64,000 bases of DNA from Patiria pectinifera (taxonomy: Eukaryota > Echinodermata > Asteroidea > Valvatida > Asterinidae): positions 5,900,465 to 5,964,464 of the forward strand of contig CM057149.1 of NCBI GenBank assembly GCA_029964075.1, given 5' to 3'. How positions within the stretch are numbered: the first letter of the stretch is position 1; every line of letters starts with the position of its first letter. The notes beneath the pieces are model-generated. The model did not search any database and was not told the origin of the DNA. It saw only the letters and a list, made by a program, of their open reading frames with translations. Position numbers and translations under genes: made by a program. Positions 22,001 through 31,800 of the stretch are shown here, piece after piece.

Positions 22001-23254
22001 GGACTTGTGACTAGACTTGTGACTGGACTTGTGACTGGACTTGTGTCTGGACTTCTGATGGACTTGTGACTGGACTTCTGATGGACTTGTGACTGGACTT
22101 GTGACTAGACTTGTGACTGGACTTGAGACTGGACTTGTGACTGGACTTGTGTCTGGACTTCTGATGGACTTGTGACTGGACTTGTGACTGGACTTGTAAC
22201 TGGACTTGTGACTAGACTTGTGACTGGACTTGAGACTGGACTTGTGACTGGACTTGAGTCTGGACTTGTGACTGGACTTGAGACTGGACTTGTGACTGGA
22301 CTTGTGACTGGACTTGTGACTGGACTTGACTACATCCCTGCCCCTAATTGATTGACAACCACACTGTCCCCTTTTTTGAGTCTTGGCATCAAGAACCACC
22401 GCAGTAAGAAATCTCCCAGATGCAAGCAACTTCAAGCACATTGGGAGCTAGTGTCTGGCCTAGCAGGTTAAACTTCTTCTGAGATGATGAACTCACTTTT
22501 GCCAGAAATCTCTCTTCTCGTCCTGTGGCAGAAAAAAAACAAACCCAGAAATCACATAGTGAAGAGTAAATAATGTCAAATTTTAAAGACACATCTTGGT
22601 GTGAAGTTATGCTGTGTTACAAAACAAAGGCCCAACTGTATCTTAGTCCAACATTTTCCGTGAAAACAAAAAACCAAAAAAACCATTGATAGGCCATTAC
22701 AAAAACTGTCGTCAGGAAGCCGCAATCTTTTCCACATTTAATTAATTCAATGGTTTAATTGCAAGAGTCTTGACAAAAAAATGACAAATTCAGAAAACCC
22801 AGAACTTTATTCTGGACAAGTTATTTTTAGGCCGTATTTTTTTAGACTGTAAAAAAAAGGACTTTTTTTTAGTCTTACATAACACACCACACCCGGCTGT
22901 ACAAACCTATGAGACTGGACTGAAAAAAAAAGTTGTTTTTTCTCAAAGCTCATCTTTTTGCTTTGATTGACTTGGTGATGATTGATGATGACTGTTCTGG
23001 GCTTAGTCAATACATAGGTCAACTTCAACATTCTTTCAAGTGACAGAACAATAACAATACTGTGACTGTTTCAGCAGCAAGGAACGGAACAGGTAAAAAT
23101 TTGCTCGGATATTGCAGTTACTTGCCATGCATACGAGAAGTCCAGCAGGGTCTGCAATGACTGGCTTTTGGCTCGGCTCGTTCATCCATTTTAATTGAGG
23201 GTCCGATTCAAGATCGGTGAAATTTGAAGAAAAGATTACTTCCCCGCCACTCAT
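16096..23254 (-). CDS. DUF1349 (Ree1-like) protein
   Basis: Six exons on the minus strand: 23135-23254, 22497-22522, 20370-20490, 18101-18145, 17103-17234 and 16096-16275. They total 624 nt (207 residues), all with GT-AG introns and consistent phases. In order the protein shows WMNEPSQKP near residue 23, DEKRDFWQKTYY (41-52), AGLMVRYDKDHWIKTGIEFVDG (about 90-111), TNTYSDWSTQDWP and a C-terminal VEGSADGEAWTMIRICHL plus VLKMGLMACAPSG. This succession is characteristic of DUF1349, a concanavalin A-like beta-sandwich family that includes yeast Ree1, a regulator of enolase expression; the biochemical role in animals is unknown. The length is normal for the family. No signal peptide is seen, so a cytosolic location is inferred. 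Introns carry a hAT element, a minisatellite and a foldback element. Confidence 0.9.
16890..17070 (+). repeat. Dispersed TGCTTAGCAAAA family, copy 1
   Basis: Core GTGCTTAGCAAAAACAGG is followed by TTACCAGCCAAAATGC and, about 60 bp later, TCTGCTTAGCACACAAA. It shares this order with 30717-30868 and 46135-46290. It lies in DUF1349 intron 5, with its edge about 30 bp from exon 5. A short non-autonomous element is likely; exact ends are not certain. Confidence 0.6.
17252..17375. repeat. 70-bp tandem duplication beside exon 5
   Basis: TAGATTGAATTATAAACAGT followed by GGCCATGTCATGTCTGA occurs at about 17252 and again at about 17322. It begins within 20 bp of the acceptor of DUF1349 exon 5 (17234 on the plus strand). 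A fragment of the intervening unit (CCGGCATTTGAGGAAAA) recurs near 17543. Confidence 0.7.
18228..20072. mobile_element. Non-autonomous hAT element, 8-bp TSD
   Basis: The element begins CAGTGTTGTAGGTCTCGAGA and ends GACTACAACACTG. The flanks are a perfect 8-bp direct duplication GTGCGTAC at 18220-18227 and 20073-20080, diagnostic of hAT transposition. Subterminal regions (about 18236-18390 and 19938-20055) are runs of the 6-mer GGTCTC, present in both orientations at the left end. The interior has no transposase frame. It sits in intron 3 of the DUF1349 gene. Part of the interior (about 18465-18745) resembles the mariner-like element at 51344-52359. Confidence 0.9.
20161..20355. repeat. G-rich low-complexity tract
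   Basis: Runs of GGGG separated by A, T or TCA, such as GGGGTCAGGGGTCAGGGAGG, fill nearly 200 bp just after the exon 3 donor of the DUF1349 gene. The gene strand is therefore C-rich. G-quadruplex potential lies on the plus strand. Confidence 0.7.
21059..21206. mobile_element. Foldback element, 148 bp
   Basis: The arms AATACAGCATGGTTT and AAACCATGCTGTATT lie at the ends. Inner arms ATAGTTGGAATTACTGGTCC and GGACCAGTAATTCCAACTA are separated by AGGTCAGCTT and AAGCTGACCT. The entire unit is an interrupted palindrome in intron 2 of the DUF1349 gene. Confidence 0.75.
21461..22331. repeat. ACTTGTGACTGG minisatellite, about 870 bp
   Basis: Roughly seventy 12-13 bp units of the type GACTTGTGACTG, with variants GACTTGTGATG, GACTTCTGATG, GACTAGACTTG and GAGACTGGACTTG. 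Higher-order blocks recur. About 80 bp before it (21328-21385) are reversed units such as CCATCACAAGTCC, so array and spacer can form a foldback. Long SHKSSHKS-type frames across it are artefacts. It fills much of DUF1349 intron 2, about 165 bp from the microexon. Confidence 0.9.
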
Positions 23255-23876
23255 GTTTTTCAGCTGTTCAGTTCTCTGTCATAATGTATACTATGACTGT
23301 ATGACTGTATGATGAGGGCGGTATGCATTCCGCGCGGTATGTACAATATCGTGCACGTGCTGTGTGCATGTGCAGCGAGCTAAATTTATTTTGCACAGGT
23401 GAAGCTTGCCACAACCATAATGGCAAATGCCACGGACAAAACAGAAGTTCAATGATCTCTGCACGTGCATGATGTTTTGGAACGTCCTCACATTTTGACA
23501 GGTTTGTTCATGACAAATTGTCGGTAAACTTTTATATCTTTGATATGACACTAGGTACACGTGTTGTATCCGATTTTCATGGGAGTCGGATTTTGCTTCA
23601 GGGCCCGTGAAGCAGCGCCCTCTAGCGATGATATTACGTAACACACACGCGTTTGTTATATAATTTTTCTTCAGTGGTAAATAAACGTTTGTTTGGTGAG
23701 CAAGAATTGGTAGGTAAATGATTAACTATAGCTGGAGTTATCATTGGGTTGTTGGTTGTGCTAATTGTGCATTTGTGTTAATGTTATGTTATGATAAAAT
23801 CTGTGGGCTGAGGTAGCCTAACTCCAGCAAATATGCACAAATACAATTGTGACTTGAAGTCTTGAGCGGGGGTCAG

Positions 23877-23973
23877 ACAAGTCGACCGTTGAGACAACTC
23901 GACTCGGGACAAGTCGACCGTTGAGACCACTCGACCGTTGAGACCACTCGACCGTTGAGACAACTCGACCGTA
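23877..23973. repeat. 17-bp satellite ACTCGACCGTTGAGACA
   Basis: Five to six units of about 17 bp, alternating CAAGTCGACCGTTGAGA and CACTCGACCGTTGAGAC. A related piece, GAGTCGACCGTTGACAAGTC, sits at 24348-24367 on the other side of an inserted element, so the array was probably split by it. It lies in the spacer upstream of both the DUF1349 and photolyase genes. Confidence 0.7.
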
Positions 23974-23993
23974 TGTGCGATAAATGGAAAGAT

Positions 23994-24337
23994 CAGATCA
24001 GGCGCGGTTCTGGCTAGCTAGGGGGCTGTAGCCCCAAAATCTAGCCCCCAAAATAAATTCCGTAAAAAAAAAAAAAAAAGCAGGAGAAGAAGTGATGTGA
24101 TGCACACATTGACCCTAAAGAAATAGTCGTGACAAGGGTGCATTTAGTAATATAGTGTAAATGATTTAGGATTTTATTGGCGCTTCCCATTGAAAATAGC
24201 AAAATATGCCCCCCCCCTTTTTTTTCGGTTCGGAGACCGTGTCTGAAAAATTGCATTACCGGTCTCCAGCACGCCTCCTGAAAAAAAATTCTTGATCCGT
24301 GCCAGCCCCCAAAATATTGGTTCTAGAACCGTGCCGT
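23994..24337. mobile_element. Small hAT-like MITE with GGAAAGAT duplication
   Basis: The direct repeat GGAAAGAT at 23986-23993 and 24338-24345 brackets 344 bp. Near the ends are GGCGCGGTTCT and AGAACCGTGCC, inverted with one mismatch but offset from the duplication by a few bases. There is no coding capacity. The superfamily call rests on the 8-bp duplication. Confidence 0.6.
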
Positions 24338-24345
24338 GGAAAGAT

Positions 24346-25849
24346 AGAGTCGACCGTTGACAAGTCGCGCGCATGTTTTGGGCCTAGTTTCGTTTGATAT
24401 AGTAGTGGGATTTTGACGGCGGCTGATAGCTGGATCGCGACACAGTGTGAGTTTTACAGTTTTATTTGTTGCAAATATAGCGCGCAAAGTAGCGCAAACC
24501 GTCAGTTTAAAAACTTGCGGCGCGTTTAACTCCTGCAAACCTCCTGTTAAACTTTGGCGTCACTTTCTTTTGCTACTAATTGCGCACGCGTTTAGTGCGC
24601 ACGCATCGCATTTAGATTTTTCACCCAAGAGCGCATACTAGAGCGCACAAACTATTATTTCTATTTGTATATTTTCATATTTTTATGTAAGATTATTTTT
24701 AATTTTTTTTCTCAGTTTTTTTCTCGGGAGACATAGCAGGGGATGCCTTTTTTAAATGCCTTTTTAATTCATTTTTTAATAAATTTATTAATTCATTTTT
24801 TTTTAAATTTATACTTTTAAAAATTACTTTTTTTTTTAAGTCATGTTTTTTTTTAATATGAATTTTTTGTAATAATAATTTATATTTAATTGCAATAAAA
24901 ATATTTGTTAAAATATTAAATAATTAATTAATTTATTAATTTTTAAAAATTATGTTTTTTTTTTCAAATTATGTATTTTTGAATGTTTTGCAAGTATGAA
25001 ATGTTATGCAAGTATTTCTAAAAACAATATGAATTATTGTATTTAAATTATTTATTAATTGTTTAATTAACTAGTATTTTTAAGAGTAAGTACTTTTTTT
25101 TAATAATATACATAAGCATTTTAAAAATGTGTAAATGAAAACTTAATGAAGGAACAATGACAATTCTTCATGATCGTTCTTTTTTTGTAACAAAGGGTTT
25201 AATGATAGGTTTAATTTATATTTATAAAATAAAATATATAAACACATGCTTGAAGTCTTGAGCAGTTGTTGAGTTAGGCCTACAGTACTAGGCCTGGCGT
25301 ATGACATGTAAGACTTGACTGGGGTGGGCACTGGGGGTTAGCCCCATAAATGTGGCCAATTTACTGGACTACCTCCGTAAATAAAGGCCACACTTCCACT
25401 GTGTACAAACATGACGAACTTTGTCAAATTTTAATTTTCACATTTAGGCTTACTTTATACTTGTGCTTTATACTCGCCCTCTTTAGAGGCTAATCAGAAA
25501 GTGCTGCCTTTTTCAGATGTCTAGTTTTTCGTGAAATTTTATGTTGAAATTTCGATATGCAACTTGCAAACACGTGCAAACGCATCTGGAAATTTCACGA
25601 AAAATAGACTGATGACATCATACCCCTAAGGTCTGAGTAAAAAAGTCCCAGACGGATTTCAAATTCAAGAAATTTAGCACGCATTGCTGTGTGGCGCACA
25701 ATACAGAGAAAGACCAGATTTGTTTCACAATTTATGGGTTAAGGAAACCCACAAAATATGGTACACAAAGAAATCACTTAATTCCGTTTGACACCAATCA
25801 CGGATGTGCACTAATCATCGAATGATCCTGTGTGCGTTAATTTTTTCAG
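24346..25849. other. AT-rich spacer before the photolyase gene
   Basis: 24660-25250 is extremely AT-rich with many T8-T10 runs. A 50-bp half copy of the MITE at 56496-56975 (AGCCCCATAAATGTGGCC to ACTGGACT) occurs at about 25348-25395. Any 5' non-coding exon and promoter of the photolyase must lie here but could not be placed. Confidence 0.4.
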
Positions 25850-25851
25850 TG

Positions 25852-28800
25852 ATGCCAAAGGGTGAGAAAAAAGGTAAGACGGCAACCAAGAGAGTAAAGA
25901 CTGCAGATGAGGGCTCGTCATCATCATCATCATCTCCTCCATCTAAGAAACTGAAAACTGAAAATGGAACATCAGATGATTCCGACCAGGAGGTAAGTCT
26001 TGCTGCATTGATTTAAAAAAATTGTTTGTACTGTGGATTTGTGTTAAGTACCCAAATAAGGTCCCCCCCCTCCCCCCAAAGTCTCCGGTTTCTGGTATTC
26101 TACGAACACTTTCTGTGGATCCCACGATGTTCGTTATAGCGGCGTTCCACTGTTTTACATGCAACTTCTTGATGTTTTACCCTCAATCTTTGCAAAATCC
26201 ACAAAATTCATCCTGGTGCATTTTGAATTTTTTTTTGGGACTGCAAAAAGTGTGCTGTCTGAAGTTGATGTCTTGTGAAAGTGAGTTTTTCTTCAACATT
26301 TCGATTTTTAAAACTGATTGTAGAAGAATTTAGTTTCAACAGGTGAAATCTGCCCCCTCTGAAGCTCAGGGCATCATGGAGAAACTTGCTGCTCTCCGTC
26401 TGCGTACAGCAGGTTCAGTGGCAGCTTTCAAGTTCAACAAAAAGCGGGTGCGAGTCTTGTCGCAAGTCAAGGATGTACCGGAGGGCTGTCAGGGGATCGT
26501 TTATTGGATGTCCAGAGATCAACGAGTGCAAGGTTAGGATTGAATCATGTTATTGTCTAAAATAAAGACATCTTTAACCCTAACCCCTTGGGTATATTTA
26601 CTAGAAAGTATCCTGAATCTGCCAATATCCATCCATTTTGCCAAAAATGTTGGTGGCCAGTGAGTCCATCAGAATCCACCAGTTAGCCGGGAGTAAATCT
26701 GTTGAGATCCTGAATCCATCAAAGTCCCCCAACTGCTCAATATGGAGGTATCCTGAATCCATCAAAATCCTGCAGTACCGCTAGGCTTCATGTCCTGAAT
26801 CCATCAAAATCCCCCAACTTTTTCAATATGGAGGTATCCTGAATCCGCCGAAATCCCCCGAAACAGGGGTGTGGATTTTGAGGGTTAAAGGAAAAGTCAA
26901 AGGAAAAGTTTCTGATTCAATACAAGAACATTTTAATTTACCTTCATTGAGCTGTTCGTATCTCTGTTTTGTATTGCATTTGTACTCGTGTCCGTCACAT
27001 ATAAAAAAAAATCAAAACCCTAAGTACGTAGATTTAGTTCAATCATCTGAGGGAGAGAATTAAAAATCCCTGATATGATACTGTTATTTCAGAACTAAAT
27101 AAAAACAATTCTTAAATGTTTGAAATTATGGACACCCCACATAACGGGCTGTTCTACAAGAATGTACTCGTACTTAAACCTTTAATTAAATTTCTAAATA
27201 AACTTTGTTTACTTAAGGCCTACATGTGGATGAGGTTGAACCCAATTAAAAGTTGCAAGTGAAAAGAATCTGCATTTTTTTTTTCTACAGATTATATGAA
27301 ACCAACGAGTGTTACTTATTTGAATTCAACTGAACAAGTCAAAACGTTAATTACTTGAGTTCTTGATAACTTACACTTGGTTTGGATTCTTAGCTGGTAA
27401 CGCATCAACTTTAACTTGGGTGAAACCTCAACTGTAACTCTGGTGAAAGTTTTCATTTACATTTTCAATTTGTGTTTGTTCTCTATTTCCTTTTCCAGAT
27501 AATTGGAGTATGTTGTACGCTCAGCGCCTTGCCATGAAGCTGGCAGTACCGCTCCGTGTCTGCTTCTGTCTACAGCCCAGATTCCTAGATGCAACTATTC
27601 GTCATTTTGCTTTCATGTTGAAGGGACTTGCCGAAGTTGAGCAGGTTTGTATGGAACTGGGAATTTAGATGTTGAACTAATTCGGGTGATTCACAATGCA
27701 GTGCGCCACCAAGAGTTTGCCATGGAAAGTCAATTGTCCAGCTTTTTCATGGCAAAACATGGCCCATTTGAATGAGTGTCAGTAGACAACTTGAGCTAAT
27801 ATGTCCGAGATTGGGGCATAGTGTTCTGCCGCCTCACAAAAAAAACACCATATTGATACAAAGAAAAGAAAAGGGCAAACAGATCCTCGAATCATACGCT
27901 TACGAAACTACTGACCGGAAAAACTAACAATTTCAAATGTCCCGTGCTGTGAATTTGTCGACTATCTCGACAGTGCACTGGGAAAAATGAACTCTCCGTG
28001 GCAAACTCTTGGTGGCACACTGCATTATGAATCACCCAAATTATGCCAGAATCACCTATTGTGCGATAGTGCCCATAATTGTCCGCTTTGAACAGCGCAC
28101 CCTATAGGAAGATGGTGTCAGCGACGAAGTTATGTTTATATACAAGCACAGTAACAAGTAAGAGGGGTGAAAGATAACAAAGGAATACCTGTCAAAATTC
28201 ATATGTACAGCTTGTGACTTGACCTGATTAACTTGTAAGTTGACCTAAGACTGAATGACTTGTGATGACTTGTCTACAGCTATCAAGTTTGCCAATCTCT
28301 TCACCCCGTGCCTACGCCCAATTCCAGGTGTATCCCACCCCCACTGCCACACCCACCTCCATATCCACCCCACCCCACCTTCATTCTTATCCCAACCCTC
28401 TTCCATCCCTACCCCACCCCGCCCCTACCCGAACCCCGCTCCCACCCCCACCACCATCCCAACCCGCACTCGCCCCACCCCAGACCCACCCCAACCCCAT
28501 CCCTACCGACACCCCTTTCCCCTACAAGATCTACATGTATGTGAGACAGCTAGAGCAAATCCATTAAAATTTTTACCTATTATCTTTAAAGGGAATATAC
28601 ATCATTTGCTTTTGCTGTAATTTTCAGAAATGGATGGAATTGGGGGGTTGGAAAAATATAGTAAATATAGTTACACTGACTTTTTTGAGGTTTTGGGTTC
28701 GGAAATGCTATAAAAACCAAGAAAAACAATCATTTTCCTGTAATTTGGTTCCCTGACTCCATATAAGAAGAAACAGAGCAGTTTACATACATTGGGGAAT

Positions 28801-31800
28801 TGTAAGGTCAGGGAACCAGTCTAGCTGGCTCGTACCCGTTCATAGGTTTGTAATCGATTGCAAACAAGTGCGATGGTCAATTGGGGCCAGTATTTGAAAA
28901 AAAAGCCAGTTTTTTCCAACGCTGATCGGCCGATCAGCGTTGGAAATTGATACAAAAATACCACTTTTCTTGAAAATGACAGTATACCAGGTGCCATGAT
29001 TTTACAGGATGCTTTACACTGTCATTCACTAACAGTCCAGCAAGGTATTTGTTGTATTTTATTAGTAAATGATTTGGTAGTTTTATTTTTTGATGTTTGC
29101 AAATGTTGTATTTTCCCTTTAAGATATGAGTTGAAAGATTTGATAGACAGTGAAACTCAAGTTTGGTAAGAAACTTCAAATCTTTAGCAAAAAAAGAAAA
29201 AGAGTTTGTTCTTAAAGAAATGTTTATGTTGATTGATATTTGATTTTTTTAGGAACTTAAAGAGCTGGACATACCGTTCCATCTTCTGATTGGTGAAGCC
29301 AAGGATGTGCTGCCTAGCTTTGTGAAAGATCACAACATTGGCGGCCTGGTAACGGACTTCTCCCCACTCAGGGTTCCGTCAAAGTGGGTCAAGGAAGCCA
29401 CAGAGAGTTTGCCAGACATTCCCGTCTGCCAGGTAATAACTGCATATAGACTCGCGCACATTGGGGAGTCAGGTTGGCGTAGCAGTACTTTCCTCGCCTT
29501 CCACCGCTGTGACCCGGGTTCGAATCCCGCCCGGCCAATATGTGGATTGGGTTTTCAGTCCCTACCTGATTCCGTGGGTTTTCCTCAGAATATTCTTCTG
29601 GGCTTTTCCTCCCACCTCTAAAACTGTAATTTCTTCTCATTGTTTTCTCTCCACAGGTTTCTTCAGGCTTGCGAGCTACAGTGCCTAGGGCGCTTTTGAG
29701 GAATCCTTGGTTTCATTACCAAAAATGATTAATAATAATAATAATAATAATAACTAGCACCCCTTAACAGTTACGAGAATGTTTGGCGGAACGCCATGGT
29801 CCAGTGTTTACGGTATTTGACTCATGTATGATGGTGTGTGGGTTCAAACCCTGCCAGGAACATGGTGTTTGTGCCCTTGGGCAAGACACGTAACTACAAT
29901 TGTCTCTATCCACCCAGGAGTATAAATGGGTACCTGTGAGGGCTGAGGACCGATTGAGCGCTGATATCGGCTGCCGCGTGGTCCCATGGCCTGATGAACG
30001 GGGTAATAATTGTAAAGCGCTTTGAGATTGTTGATACGATGGAAAGCGCTATATAAGCACAATTATTCTTATTTAACACATTGCCCCTTGCATTATATTT
30101 CAATTGATCAAAACAAATCTTGCTCGATAAACCTCACTCCCAACCTGCCCCAATGTTTGAAAAAAATTGGTTTAAAAAATTCTGTCTTTATTAATCAGAG
30201 TGTTTTGATAAGCTATGATTGAAAAATTATAGCCGTGGCCTCGTGGTCTGGAGCATCAAATTCATGGACTGTGGGTAATTCTGCAGGTTGTGGGTTCGAG
30301 TCCAGCCTGGGGTTATGGTGTGTGCGCCCTTGGACAAGGCACTTTGTCACCCATTGCTTCTCCGTCCCCACCCAGCAGTAAATGGGTACCTGTGAGGGCA
30401 GAGATGGTTATTGTGGTTTATTTTTAGCTGCCTTGCTCCAAAATGGCAGCATTGAGCTCTATACTCCCAAGGGAGCTGAAATGGTATTTGGAATGTTTAA
30501 TTGGCCCAGTGATCAATATTAATGTAAAGCACTTTAATCTTTATAGTTATAAATGCTATAATTATGAGAACCTGTCATTATTATCATTATTACAGCCTTT
30601 CCATTTGGTCTCTGGATTTTGCCCATGCTGTTGCAGCCACGATGTCAACCAAATCATGTCAACCAAATCATCAATCAGCTTTCTTTTTTTGCCAGAGATC
30701 AGGAGCAAATGTCTTGGACTAAGCACAGGAAATAGTTGCTTAGCAAAAAATAGGTTACCAGCTAACATGTCATGTGTTCCGTATTGCTTGAGACTGGTCC
30801 ACCGCAGATTTTCACTTAGCGCATACATTTTCTAAGCAGTATTTTCTTGCTTAGAAGTTCCACGAAAGTGGTGCCCACTTTGAGAGTTTCATTTCTTTGC
30901 CATGACAGGTAGACACGCACAACATCGTACCATGCTGGGAGGCTTCGCCCAAACTTGAGTACGGAGCCCGCACCATCAGACCAAAGATAACTAAACTACT
31001 GCCAACATTCCTGACAGAATTTCCACCTGTTGTCAAACATCCACACAAGGCAAAACCAATGCCTAAGGTTAGTGATAGACTTGTAATTTGACTTAGGATG
31101 GACTTATTATTTTTTTTTTTAAAAATTACAACTATGTCACCTGCAAGATGCCGAGTCAAAATTTGTATTGTTCCATCAGCCAGTGGACTGGGATGCTGCC
31201 GATCGTTCCCTCGACGTCGACCGTACCGTCGGAGAAGTATCGTGGGCCAAACCAGGCACGACAGCAGGCTTGCTCATGCTGGAAGAGTTCTGCCTCAAAC
31301 GACTCAAGTACTTCGAGGCGGACAGGAACAACCCCAACAAGTCTGCGCTCAGTAACCTCTCCCCATGGATTCACTTTGGTATGTGTTAAAGCTACAGTCC
31401 ATCATTTGCAGCTATCAAAATTGTGACTGACGTAATTGTTGTTGAAAAACATGCTTGGTTGAAAGCTAGCAAGGGGACTTAACTCCCTGTGAAATTATTC
31501 TTTTTGGCATGCTGTCATTTTGAAGAAATCAACGAAAGAAGACCTTTCCAATGGTGTCTCTTAAGACGCACCGTTGGAATTTTCCGTTAGTAGTTCGTTT
31601 TTTTATACGGTGAAGCGCGCAAGCGTTGACACGACACACACGCGCGTGTGCCTTCTATAATTCGCCGGATCAGTGCGCGACATCGCGTAGCTGCATTCGG
31701 CTCAGTAAGAACGTGTCTCTGACGCTGAATGCAGGCCAAATTCAAAACAAGATTCAGCAACTTTTGACTTGAAATCGAGCCCAGAATGTTGTTTTTCTCG

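Noticed and set aside
21929-22441. 170-codon frame of SHKS repeats
   Set aside because: Pure translation of the 12-bp minisatellite, open only because the unit length is a multiple of three and has no stop in that frame.
23877-23973. CRISPR-like regular spacing of a 17-bp unit
   Set aside because: Units are contiguous without unique spacers and the genome is animal; it is a tandem satellite.
24660-25250. Possible replication origin or matrix attachment region from extreme AT content
   Set aside because: AT richness alone is no evidence, and no supporting motif or structure was seen.
28255-28620. Overlapping proline-rich frames
   Set aside because: C-rich low-complexity intron sequence is open in all three phases. 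It lies within a well supported photolyase intron.
29463-29540. Possible tRNA genes at SINE heads (also 29793, 30231, 42473, 55911)
   Set aside because: A and B boxes are present but no cloverleaf with a closed acceptor stem. Each head continues into a SINE body and tail, and copies are dispersed.
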